Shown here in pieces: positions 1 to 7,695 of a DNA stretch of 64,000 bases (positions within the stretch are counted from its first letter, which is position 1; every line of letters starts with the position of its first letter). The notes under the pieces were generated by a model. It searched no databases. It had not been told where the DNA came from and saw nothing but the letters and a program-made list of their open reading frames with translations. The DNA is from CAVSJO01 sp963728445 (GTDB taxonomy: Bacteria > Gemmatimonadota > Gemmatimonadetes > Longimicrobiales > RSA9): NCBI GenBank assembly GCA_963728445.1, contig CAVSJO010000006.1, forward strand, positions 744,001-808,000. The letters run 5' to 3'. The position numbers were made by a program, and so were the translations under genes.

Positions 1-2999
1 AGATTGTTCGGGAACGACCCGCCGCCGGAGCCCAGGAACCCATAATAGTCGGGCCCGTTGTTGACCATCGTGTTGAGCTCCGTGATGGGCGACGCGCCGA
101 GGACGTTGAAGACGTCCAGCGAGACGGCGACCTGGTAGTCGGTCCAGTCGAACGTGCGGTCGATGCGCAGGTCCAGGTTGGAGCGCGTGTCCATCTGCGG
201 CTTGCCCCGGGGGCCGATGAAGACGTACTGCCCCTCGAGCGGCCCGAACATGTTGTAGTCCACGGTCTGGCCGGCCGTGCTGCTCGGCTCCTGGCCCGGC
301 CGGTAGCTGCCGTTGCGGGGCGCGTTCGTGTTGATCCGGTACGTGTAGTAGCCCTGGGACGAGAGGCGGAACCGCGGGGCGTAGTGGTCCCCCGTCGCGT
401 AGCGCCAGAACATGCCGCCCCGGAGCTGCCAGGGGAGCTGGCCCCACACGCTGACCTTCGCCTCCCGCGTCGAGAAGTTCGACAGGATGCCGTACGCGTC
501 AACGCCCTCGTTCACGTGGACGTACTGGCCCGCACCGTACTCGTTCGGGTCCGCGTATCCACTGACGTTGTCGAGGTTGCCCTTCAGGCTCGTGAAGACC
601 GCCGAGAGGGAGGCGCCCCACGTGGGCCGGGCGACGTCCAGGGAGAGCTGGACCTGCCCGAAGTCGCGCTTCGCGTCCGGCGCCGTGGTCAGCCTGTACG
701 CCGGGTCCCACGTCAGCGACAGTGTGTCGGCCGCCGTCATGCCCGGCGGGATGGAGCAGACGTCGCTGTTGATCGCGCAGAACCGGATGCGATCGATCAT
801 GGCGTTGTTCGGGATGTAGAGGTCCTTCAGGAAGACCTGACCGCCGGAGAACGGGAGCGGCCCGCCGCTGGAATCGTAGACGCGGACGCTCTTGTAGTGC
901 GTGTAGTTCGTCGCCCGGTTCAGGTCGACCAGTGCGATCATGTTCCGGTTGGCGCGGTGCGTATAGAGCGCCTGCATCTTCACCGAGCTGCCGAACTGCT
1001 TCTCCATCGAGAACAGCCACTCGTCGATGTACGGCTGCCTGTAGTTCAGTACCGGTCCCGTCTCGTTGAGGATCTGCACCGTCTCCTGCGTGAACTGTCC
1101 GAGGGCGGCAAGCGAGTCCCGCTGCGCGGCGGAGAAGCGGGTCGCCGGGTCGGAGAACGCGTCCCCGCGGTAGAACCAGACCTCGTCATTGGTGAAGACG
1201 TTGGCACCCTGCACCCGGTCGAACATCTGACCGATCATGTTCTGGTGGTATCGGCCCCAGTGAACCTTGGCGAGAAGGGTGCCGTCGCCGGTCAGCTTGG
1301 CGGCGAGCCCGACGCGGGGGTCGACGGCCTCGTCCTGGACGGCCAGGAAGCGTTCCTGTCCGGCGGGATCCATGAATCCCTGCCAGCGGCCCCAGCGCAC
1401 GCCCGGCGAGAAGACGATGCGCGGCCCGAGGGAGATGCTGGATTGGGCGAACGCGGCCTCGTTCACGATGTCCGCGTTCAGGTGCACCTCGCCTCCGTAC
1501 TCCGCGGCGATGAACGACGTGGACACGTGGGACCACGTGGACGGGTCGGCCGGATCGAAGCGCGAGGACAGCGTCGGCAGCCAGGTCATGCCGCCGTTGC
1601 GAACGCGCTCGTCCAGGAAGCTGCCGCGCGTGTACTCGCCGCCGACCTTCAGGAGGTGCTCGAGGCTGCCCGTCTTCAGCCGGAACGTGCCGATGAGGGA
1701 GCCCGAGGTGGAGGCCGGCGCGCTGCGCAGGCGGTACGGTGCGTTCTGGAAGGCGGTGTAGGGCGGCGTGAGGGCGAACGTTCGGACGCCGGGCACGTCG
1801 GTGCCGTTGTAGGGGTCGGATCGCTCGTCCCGGCTGAAGCGGTTGAAGCGCGCCTCGACGTTGCCCCAGCTCCCGATCGTGCGTCGCAGCATCCCCGTGC
1901 CGAACCACGTCGGAGACGTGTAGCGCCACGCTGCGCCGGCGTCCTCGTAGCCCGTCATCCCGTAGTTGTCCGCGGCCACGTTCAGGTAGCCGCCGGAGAC
2001 CTCGGCCTTCGTCGAAGGCGACGGCGTCCACGTCAGCTTGCCGAAGTACTTGTCGTCCGAGCGCGCCTCCTGCGTCGGGCTGTAGTGGCCGTCCACGATG
2101 CCGAGATGGTTGAGCACCCGGGCGTCGCGCTGGATGCGCTCGCCCGAGATGAAATAGAAGAGCCGGTCCCGCAGGACGGGTCCGCCGACCTGGCCCTCGA
2201 AGTCGTAACGGGTCGCGACTTCGGTGCCGATCTCGGTCGACACGAGATTCGAGCGGTTGAGCGCCGCGTTCTCGACGCTGCTCCGGAACAGGCCGGTCAC
2301 GTCGTTCGTGCCGCTCTTCGTCACGATGTTGACGATGCCGCCCTGGAACCCGCCGAACTCGGCGCCGGCGCCCAACCCCCGCACCTCCACCTTGTCGATC
2401 CAGTCGATACTCGGCTGGATGAGGTCCCCACCCATCCCGGGATGGTTCACCGACAGGCCGTCGAGCAGGTAGCTGTCGGCCTGATAGTTCGCGCCGCCCC
2501 ACACGTGCCCGGGCCTCGCCCCGGGCGTCAGCGCGACGAGCTTGTCCGCGTCGTGGGCGACGGGGAGCAGGTTGATGGCGACCTCGTCGACCGTCGTCTT
2601 CACTTCGGTCGTCTGGACCTGGACCTTCACCCGGTCCGCCACGACACCGATCGACTCGAGCTGGATGGGCGCGAGCTGGAGCTCGATGGGCAGCACCTTC
2701 ACTTCGCCGGCCTCGACGCGCACTCGCGCCTCACCCGGCTTGTAGCCCGCGGCGTCGACGTGCACCTCGTACGTTCCCGCGGCGATACCCGCCACCCGGG
2801 CGCGCCCGGCGCTGTCGGAGAGGACGCTCCAGAGGACCTGTCCGCTCAGGGACACCGACACGGTCGCGCCGGAGACCGCCTGCCCATGACCCGTCACCTT
2901 CACGAGCAGTCCGCTCTGCGCCGCCGCTGCCGCGGGCAGCAGTGCGAGGAGCAGTACGGCAATGCGCAACGGACGGGTGAGGATCGGTGATGCTGGCAT
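1..2999 (-). CDS. TonB-dependent receptor with carboxypeptidase-like regulatory domain (3' end beyond window)
   Basis: The minus strand reads open from the ATG at 2999 to the window edge, about 999 codons. Residues 1-27 form a signal peptide ending AAAAAQ. A carboxypeptidase-regulatory-like beta-sandwich follows (about 29-110, motif AGTYEVHVDAAGYK). Next comes a plug domain with the phrases YLLDGLSVNHPGMGG, EFGGFQGGIVNIVTKSGTND and GPVLRDRLFYFISGER, then a long barrel region rich in aromatic alternating strands. The visible end, YQVAVSLDVFNVLG, resembles the last barrel strands, so little is missing. Proteins of this family import large substrates through the outer membrane using TonB energy, or are SusC/OmpA-like relatives; the substrate cannot be read. 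Long plus-strand frames over the same bases are shadows. It is transcribed divergently from bcp. Confidence 0.9.
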   Translation of the reverse strand, partial: MPASPILTRPLRIAVLLLALLPAAAAAQSGLLVKVTGHGQAVSGATVSVSLSGQVLWSVLSDSAGRARVAGIAAGTYEVHVDAAGYKPGEARVRVEAGEVKVLPIELQLAPIQLESIGVVADRVKVQVQTTEVKTTVDEVAINLLPVAHDADKLVALTPGARPGHVWGGANYQADSYLLDGLSVNHPGMGGDLIQPSIDWIDKVEVRGLGAGAEFGGFQGGIVNIVTKSGTNDVTGLFRSSVENAALNRSNLVSTEIGTEVATRYDFEGQVGGPVLRDRLFYFISGERIQRDARVLNHLGIVDGHYSPTQEARSDDKYFGKLTWTPSPSTKAEVSGGYLNVAADNYGMTGYEDAGAAWRYTSPTWFGTGMLRRTIGSWGNVEARFNRFSRDERSDPYNGTDVPGVRTFALTPPYTAFQNAPYRLRSAPASTSGSLIGTFRLKTGSLEHLLKVGGEYTRGSFLDERVRNGGMTWLPTLSSRFDPADPSTWSHVSTSFIAAEYGGEVHLNADIVNEAAFAQSSISLGPRIVFSPGVRWGRWQGFMDPAGQERFLAVQDEAVDPRVGLAAKLTGDGTLLAKVHWGRYHQNMIGQMFDRVQGANVFTNDEVWFYRGDAFSDPATRFSAAQRDSLAALGQFTQETVQILNETGPVLNYRQPYIDEWLFSMEKQFGSSVKMQALYTHRANRNMIALVDLNRATNYTHYKSVRVYDSSGGPLPFSGGQVFLKDLYIPNNAMIDRIRFCAINSDVCSIPPGMTAADTLSLTWDPAYRLTTAPDAKRDFGQVQLSLDVARPTWGASLSAVFTSLKGNLDNVSGYADPNEYGAGQYVHVNEGVDAYGILSNFSTREAKVSVWGQLPWQLRGGMFWRYATGDHYAPRFRLSSQGYYTYRINTNAPRNGSYRPGQEPSSTAGQTVDYNMFGPLEGQYVFIGPRGKPQMDTRSNLDLRIDRTFDWTDYQVAVSLDVFNVLGASPITELNTMVNNGPDYYGFLGSGGGSFPNN

Positions 3000-3219
3000 T
3001 CGTCACCCCGTTCGGGATCTGGTTTCAGGCGGGAGATGCTTCCCACACGTGTAACGAATTAGAGACGCCCTGGCCGCACACTTTGTTGTGGCGCGCCGAG
3101 CCAGGGCTGCGCGACCGCGCCGCCCGGAGCGGATCGCCGGCGACTTGGACCCCGCCGCCGCCGGCACTTACGTTGCGCCCGGGTTTATCATTCGGCCACG
3201 TGGACGGGAAGGGAGCCAG

Positions 3220-3672
3220 ATGCCGGAGCAGAACGAGAAGGCGCCGGACTTTACGCTGCAGACGGACGAGGGGGAAGAGGTCAGCCTGTCCGACTACAGG
3301 GGACGGACGGTGGTGCTGTACTTCTACCCGAAGGACGATACGCGCGGGTGCACGAAGGAGGCATGCGCATTCCGGGACGCGTTCGAGGAGTACGAGAAAC
3401 GCGGTGTCGTGGTGCTCGGCGTCAGCCCGGACGACGTGAAGTCCCACGTCAGGTTCAAGTCGAAGTACGATCTGCCCTTCACGCTCCTGGCCGACCCGGA
3501 CCACGAGGTCGCCGAGACGTACGGCGTATGGGTCGAGAAGAGCATGTACGGCCGGAAGTACATGGGCGTCGCCCGCGTCACGTTCCTCATCGACGGGGAG
3601 GGCCGAGTCGCGAAGGTGTTCCCCAACGTGAAGCCGGAGGGGCACGCCGAGGAGATCCTCGCGGAGCTGTAG
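3220..3672 (+). CDS. bcp: Thioredoxin-dependent peroxiredoxin, Bcp/PrxQ type
   Basis: The 150-residue protein matches the BCP/PrxQ family in length and sequence. It begins MPEQNEKAPDFTL and has the active-site segment DDTRGCTKEACAFRD, with the peroxidatic Cys at residue 44 and the resolving Cys five residues later at 49, the PrxQ arrangement. It reduces hydrogen peroxide and organic hydroperoxides in the cytoplasm, using thioredoxin. The start at 3220 is chosen because it follows a GGAAGGGAG ribosome-binding site and matches the family N-terminus; the frame is open further upstream to 3088 but that part looks non-coding. pncA starts four bases after the stop, so the two are probably co-transcribed. 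Confidence 0.93.
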   Translation: MPEQNEKAPDFTLQTDEGEEVSLSDYRGRTVVLYFYPKDDTRGCTKEACAFRDAFEEYEKRGVVVLGVSPDDVKSHVRFKSKYDLPFTLLADPDHEVAETYGVWVEKSMYGRKYMGVARVTFLIDGEGRVAKVFPNVKPEGHAEEILAEL

Positions 3673-3675
3673 ACC

Positions 3676-4275
3676 ATGCGATCAACCGACGGACTTCTCG
3701 TGGTGGACGTGCAGAACGACTTCTGCCCGGGCGGCGCGCTGGCCGTGCCCCACGGCGACCACGTTGCCAAGGTGATGACGGAGTATGCCGGGCGCTTCCA
3801 CGAGGAGGGGCTGCCCATCTTCGCCTCCCGGGACTGGCATCCGCCGCAGACGAAGCACTTCCAGCAGTGGGGCGGCCCCTGGGTGCCCCACTGCGTGCAG
3901 AACACGACCGGCGCGGCCTTCCACCCTGCCCTCCGGCTGCCGGACGACGCCATCATCGTGTCGAAGGGCGACGATTTCGAGGGCGACAGCTACTCCGCGT
4001 TCCTCGCCCACGGCCCGTCAGGCCACTCGCTCTCGGCGCTGCTCCGGGAGAAGGGCGTGAAGCGCCTCTTCATCGGCGGCCTCGCGACCGACTACTGCGT
4101 CCGCGCCTCGGCCCTCGACGCCCTCGAGAAGGGCTTCGAGGTCGTCCTCCTGCTGGACGCCATGAGCGGCATCGACGTGGAGGCCGGGGACACCGCGCGT
4201 GCGCTGGACGAGATGCTGCGGGCGGGGGCGGGGACGGCGGTGATTGGGACTGCGGGAATAGGACTGCGGGAATAG
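3676..4275 (+). CDS. pncA: Nicotinamidase / pyrazinamidase
   Basis: The 199-residue protein is a cysteine hydrolase of the isochorismatase fold that deamidates nicotinamide to nicotinate for NAD salvage. Visible features are the catalytic Asp11 in VVDVQNDF, metal ligands in SRDWHPPQTKH (Asp53, His55, His61), Lys97 in VSKGDD and the nucleophile Cys141 in ATDYCVRAS. It lies three bases after bcp. Its last dozen codons (TAVIGTAGIGLRE) and its TAG stop lie inside a 14-bp tandem repeat, so the natural C-terminus has been replaced or extended by repeat DNA; the catalytic domain is complete before that point. Confidence 0.92.
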   Translation: MRSTDGLLVVDVQNDFCPGGALAVPHGDHVAKVMTEYAGRFHEEGLPIFASRDWHPPQTKHFQQWGGPWVPHCVQNTTGAAFHPALRLPDDAIIVSKGDDFEGDSYSAFLAHGPSGHSLSALLREKGVKRLFIGGLATDYCVRASALDALEKGFEVVLLLDAMSGIDVEAGDTARALDEMLRAGAGTAVIGTAGIGLRE

Positions 4276-4440
4276 GACTGCGGGAATAGGACTGCGGGAA
4301 TAGGACTGCGGGGTACTGCGGGCGGGATACTTCGGGCGGGGTACTTCGGGCGAGATACTGCGGGCGGTGGACTGCGGGCAGGGTACAGCGGGCGAGATAC
4401 TGCGGGCTGGGGACGGCGGGCGAGGAACTGCGGGCTGGGG
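4244..4440 (+). repeat. Degenerate 14-bp tandem repeat tract
   Basis: Four near-perfect copies of the unit GGACTGCGGGAATA run from the pncA 3' end, then decay into variants such as GGTACTGCGGGC, GATACTTCGGGCGG and GGCGAGATACTGCG up to the ispG start. The tract supplies the pncA stop and fills the pncA-ispG spacer, leaving no recognisable promoter or terminator there. A related tract lies at 34917-35060 in the opposite orientation. Confidence 0.85.
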
Positions 4441-4447
4441 AGACTTG

Positions 4448-5761
4448 ATGCTCATAGAGGCGGGGCGGGCTTCGGAGATTCGGCGGCGGGAGACGCCTAC
4501 CGTTGTCGTGGGGGGGGTGCCGGTGGGGTCGGCGCACCCGGTCGTCGTGCAGTCCATGACCAACACGGACACGGCGGACGCGGAGGCGACGGCACGGCAG
4601 GTGGCGGAGCTGGCGCTGGCGGGGAGCGAGCTGGTGCGCGTCACCGTTAACACGGACGACGCCGCGAAGGCGGTGCCGGGCATCGTCGCCCGTCTCGAGG
4701 ATGCGGGGCTCGACGTGCCCGTGATCGGCGACTTCCACTACAACGGGCACCTGCTCCTCACGAAGCATCCGGAGTGCGCCCGGGCCCTGGCGAAGTACCG
4801 CATCAATCCGGGCAACGTGGGCGCGAAGCGGCGGGACGAGAACTTCCGCACCATCGTCCAGGTGGCCGTCGACAACGGCAAGCCGGTGCGCATCGGCGTG
4901 AACTGGGGCTCCCTCGATCAGCAGCTCCTCACGGAGCTCATGGACGCGAACGCGCGCTCGGAGCGGCCGGCGGATTCGAAGGCCGTGATGATCGAGGCCA
5001 TGATCCAGAGCGCGCTGCGCTCCGCGGAGCTGGCGGAGGAGACGGGGCTCGGCCACGACCGCATCCTGCTGAGCGCGAAGGTCAGCGGAGTCCAGGACCT
5101 CGTCGCGGTCTACACCGACCTGGCGCGCCGCTGCGACTACCCGCTGCACCTCGGCCTGACGGAGGCGGGCATGGGGACGAAGGGCGTCGTCGCCACCACC
5201 GCCGGTCTGTCGATCCTGCTGCAGCAGGGCATCGGTGACACCATCCGCGTCTCCCTGACGCCCCGGCCGGACGGCGACCGGGCCGAGGAGGTGCGCGTCG
5301 CGCAGCAGATCCTCCAGTCCATGGAGATCCGCTCGTTCACGCCCCAGGTCACGTCCTGCCCCGGCTGCGGTCGCACCACGAGCACGTTCTTCCAGAAGAT
5401 GGCCGAGGACATCCAGGGCCACATCCGGGAGTCGATGCCGTCCTGGCGGGAGCGCTACCCCGGCGTCGAGGAGCTGAAGGTGGCCGTGATGGGGTGCGTC
5501 GTGAACGGGCCCGGCGAGTCCAAGCACGCCAACATCGGGATCTCCCTGCCGGGCACGTTCGAGGAGCCGAAGGCCCCCGTCTACGTGGACGGCGAGCTGT
5601 TCCGGACGCTGAAGGGGGAGGGGCTCGTCGCGGAGTTCATGGAGATCCTGGATGGGTACGTGGAGCGGAGGTACGGGGGGCTGAGAAGCAGGCGGGGGTC
5701 GGGTAGCCCGCTCTTCCCGTCGAGCTCGGAGGCCGCGTTTTCCCGCGCGGTCCGTGGATAA
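4448..5761 (+). CDS. ispG: 4-hydroxy-3-methylbut-2-en-1-yl diphosphate synthase
   Basis: The 437-residue protein is GcpE/IspG, the [4Fe-4S] enzyme that reductively converts MEcPP to HMBPP in the MEP isoprenoid pathway. An N-terminal TIM-barrel part (RRRETPTVVVGGVPVG, VVQSMTNTDTAD, VIGDFHYNGHLLL, YRINPGNVG) is followed by the iron-sulfur part with SCPGCGRT and MGCVVNGPGESKHANIG, which contribute the cluster Cys ligands and the Glu. It is the short bacterial form without the plant/Chlamydia insert. The start at 4448 (MLIEAGRASEIRRR) is chosen over 4367 because the extra 27 residues of the longer frame are translated tandem repeat. The C-terminal tail after YVERRYGG looks unconserved. Confidence 0.95.
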   Translation: MLIEAGRASEIRRRETPTVVVGGVPVGSAHPVVVQSMTNTDTADAEATARQVAELALAGSELVRVTVNTDDAAKAVPGIVARLEDAGLDVPVIGDFHYNGHLLLTKHPECARALAKYRINPGNVGAKRRDENFRTIVQVAVDNGKPVRIGVNWGSLDQQLLTELMDANARSERPADSKAVMIEAMIQSALRSAELAEETGLGHDRILLSAKVSGVQDLVAVYTDLARRCDYPLHLGLTEAGMGTKGVVATTAGLSILLQQGIGDTIRVSLTPRPDGDRAEEVRVAQQILQSMEIRSFTPQVTSCPGCGRTTSTFFQKMAEDIQGHIRESMPSWRERYPGVEELKVAVMGCVVNGPGESKHANIGISLPGTFEEPKAPVYVDGELFRTLKGEGLVAEFMEILDGYVERRYGGLRSRRGSGSPLFPSSSEAAFSRAVRG

Positions 5762-5947
5762 CGTGCGATTCCGCGTGGAAAGCGCGTGGAGAAATTGCAT
5801 TGCATTGTGAATTGCAGGTGTTACAAACGGGGATGTAGGTGCGAGGCGCGGACTTACGTGTGACGGGTGAATCGGCGCATTCCAGGAATTCGTGCCACGC
5901 TCCGTAACTCGTGGAATCGCTTGTGGTTACGCCGCCCTCTGGAATCC

Positions 5948-5976
5948 TTGACCGGGAGCTTCCGCGAGGGTATTCC
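5948..5976 (+). promoter_or_regulatory. Possible sigma70-type promoter in the ispG-DUF2332 gap
   Basis: TTGACC (5948-5953) and TATTCC (5971-5976) are separated by exactly 17 bases. No open gene follows on this strand, but a run of hairpins and a terminator-like stem do. The -10 box is weak, so this is tentative. Confidence 0.3.
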
Positions 5977-6275
5977 TGAGTCAGACGTCAGCGGTCGTGC
6001 GGCTCACGGGCCGCGGACGTCGCCTCGAAAAAGGACGCTTGACGAGGCAAGCTTCCCGGGACGGTTCGGAAGCCGGGAAGACGGCGACGAGGTCACTGGC
6101 CGTCGCTGAAGCCCCAGGGCCAACGGGGCGCCGAAGCCGCCAGCCGCGCGACGACGGAAGAGAGCGGGAACCGGTGTTCGCCCTTCGGGGCGACGGAAAC
6201 CGAATCCAAGCGGAACCCGCCTCTCGCCAGTGCTCGAACCCCCGGCACCGGGAAACCGGCCGCCGGGGGTTTCTG
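5977..6275 (+). ncRNA. Candidate structured RNA in a gene-free gap
   Basis: The gap 5762-6304 holds no convincing protein gene. Its right half contains successive perfect stems: GCCTCG/CGAGGC (6022-6027 with 6043-6048), CTTCCCGG/CCGGGAAG (6052-6059 with 6073-6080), GACGGC/GCCGTC (6080-6085 with 6099-6104), a CGCCC-TTCG-GGGCG hairpin (6179-6192) and the strong terminator-like stem at 6237-6271. A promoter-like pair lies just upstream. I looked for RNase P, tmRNA and SRP RNA signatures and did not recognise any. High GC makes chance stems common, so this remains a candidate. The left part, 5762-5940, shows nothing beyond a short run of ATTGC motifs. Confidence 0.25.
6237..6272 (+). terminator. 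Strong hairpin, probable intrinsic terminator
   Basis: AACCCCCGGC (6237-6246) pairs perfectly with GCCGGGGGTT (6262-6271), and a nested CCGG-GAAA-CCGG element fills the loop. TTT CTG CGTT follows on the plus strand. It could end a plus-strand transcript from the gap, or act on the minus strand below the DUF2332 stop at 6305, where no U tract follows. Confidence 0.5.
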
Positions 6276-6304
6276 CGTTCGCAGCGTAGCCGGCCGGCCC
6301 ACGC

Positions 6305-7405
6305 TCAGTCCGCCGGCCGGTCCGGGCGCGCGGCCGTATCCGCGGCAAGCCGGTTCCGCAGCCACTCGACCGCGTCCTCGGCGACGTCGAGTCGGAGCGG
6401 ATGCGGCTCGCAGCGGGCGAGGAGCTTCGAGGCGACGCCGTCGCCCGTGGCGACGTGCGCCGTGATGCCCGCCGGCGCCGCGCCGCCTCGCTCGAGGACC
6501 TCGAGCTCGACCCACAGCGACGTCCCGGGCGGACGTGACGCGAGCCACGCCTGCATGCCGGCCTCGTAGGCGGCGCGCTCGGCCGGCTCGAGATAGTCGC
6601 GCATGACGGACTGGTAGACGAGCGCCAGCCGATCGTCGGCGGCAGGGAGCAGGCCGGGCACCCGGGCGGCCGCGGCCGTGCGCACGCGCGGGGCACCCGG
6701 CCGGTCGAGCGCGGCGCGGAACGCGGCGATCGCCTGCTCGAGCCGCATCTCGCGCTCGCCCTGCCCCGGCCACACGCACGCGCGCAGCCAGCGCGCGTCG
6801 TCGTCGTCGCTCGGATCGAGGGGCCGCAGGTCGAAGCCCGTACGCTCGATCACGCGCGGTAGCGGTGCGACGCGCAGCGGCGAACCGTCGGCCGCTCGCC
6901 AGATGGCCGGCAGCTGGTCGGCGACGAGGTTGAGCCCCGCGCTCGCGCCGACGTCGAAGATCGCCAGCTCGCGCTCGCGGGCGACGTCGCCCCACAGCGC
7001 CGCCGGCCACAGCCACACGACCGCGCGCGACGTCTCGTTCGTCTGCACGTGCCGCTCACCGAGAGTGCGCCACAGGTGCGTGCGCTCGGGCGACGTCGCC
7101 CCGCGCACCGCCTCGCGCGTGATCGTCTCCGGCCACGGCGGCCGCGCCGCGATCCCCGGCCACAGCGAATGCGCCTCGCCCTCACGCAGCGCGTCGTCCC
7201 TCAGGCCCGCGAGCAGCAGCAGCGGCCGCTCGTAAAACGCGCCGAAGCGCCGGTCGCGCCACACTTCCTCGAGCCGCACCTCGAGCCCGTCGTCCAGCTC
7301 GTCGAGCAGGACGTCGAGCAGAACCCCGTACGCGGGCGCGCGCGTGCGCACGAAGTCGCGCTGGGCCTCGAAATCGCGGCGAAGGGTGGCGGGGGCGTTG
7401 GGCAT
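6305..7405 (-). CDS. DUF2332 family protein
   Basis: The 366-residue protein resembles the DUF2332 family of uncharacterised bacterial proteins in length and in the phrases FGAFYERPLLLLAGLRDDALREGE, FDVGASAGLNL, RTGFDLRPLDPSDDDDARWLRACVWPGQ and LVYQSVMRDYL. The FDVGASAGLNL segment resembles the glycine-rich SAM-binding motif I of methyltransferases, which is a hint and not an assignment. The start at 7405 (MPNAPATLRRDFEAQ) is preferred to the open frame from 7588 because the extra N-terminus is low-complexity and unlike the family. It is divergent from the cas operon. Function is unknown. Confidence 0.7.
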   Translation of the reverse strand: MPNAPATLRRDFEAQRDFVRTRAPAYGVLLDVLLDELDDGLEVRLEEVWRDRRFGAFYERPLLLLAGLRDDALREGEAHSLWPGIAARPPWPETITREAVRGATSPERTHLWRTLGERHVQTNETSRAVVWLWPAALWGDVARERELAIFDVGASAGLNLVADQLPAIWRAADGSPLRVAPLPRVIERTGFDLRPLDPSDDDDARWLRACVWPGQGEREMRLEQAIAAFRAALDRPGAPRVRTAAAARVPGLLPAADDRLALVYQSVMRDYLEPAERAAYEAGMQAWLASRPPGTSLWVELEVLERGGAAPAGITAHVATGDGVASKLLARCEPHPLRLDVAEDAVEWLRNRLAADTAARPDRPAD

Positions 7406-7533
7406 GGGGCGAGAGTAGGCGCGGGTGGGCGGTGGCGCCAGAGGTGGGGATGAAAACCCCTTTGGTCCGGCAGACTCTGAACCTAAGGCTTGTGCGACAC
7501 TCGGGGACGGTGTTGGTTGCGAGAAGGCGCGCA

Positions 7534-7563
7534 ATGATGCTCCTTCGATTCGCTCGATATAAG
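7534..7563 (+). promoter_or_regulatory. Possible promoter of the cas operon
   Basis: TATAAG (7558-7563) is a good -10 box in a locally AT-rich stretch, with ATGATG (7534-7539) 18 bases upstream as a poor -35. It would give a 5' leader of about 125 bases before the cas3 ATG at 7696. Confidence 0.3.
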
Positions 7564-7695
7564 CAACAATGATGATCTGGAGCCGCACGGGCCAGCTTCT
7601 GCAGTGGGCCCTGCGATGCCGAGGTCCTTCGATTGTCGGACCTACCCGTTATCCTGGAATCGACGTTCGGTCACATCTCCCGCTACAGGCGGTTC

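Noticed and set aside
384..2990. 868-codon open frame on the plus strand
   Set aside because: It is antisense to the TonB receptor, Arg/Val/Pro-rich, and has no family resemblance; a high-GC shadow.
6225..6275. tRNA-like GTTCGA sequence on the minus strand near the terminator stem
   Set aside because: The T-arm stem does not close and no acceptor or anticodon stem can be built around it.
5867..6569. Short plus-strand frames in the ispG-DUF2332 gap
   Set aside because: No ribosome-binding site, no recognisable sequence, and they run into the antisense of the DUF2332 gene.
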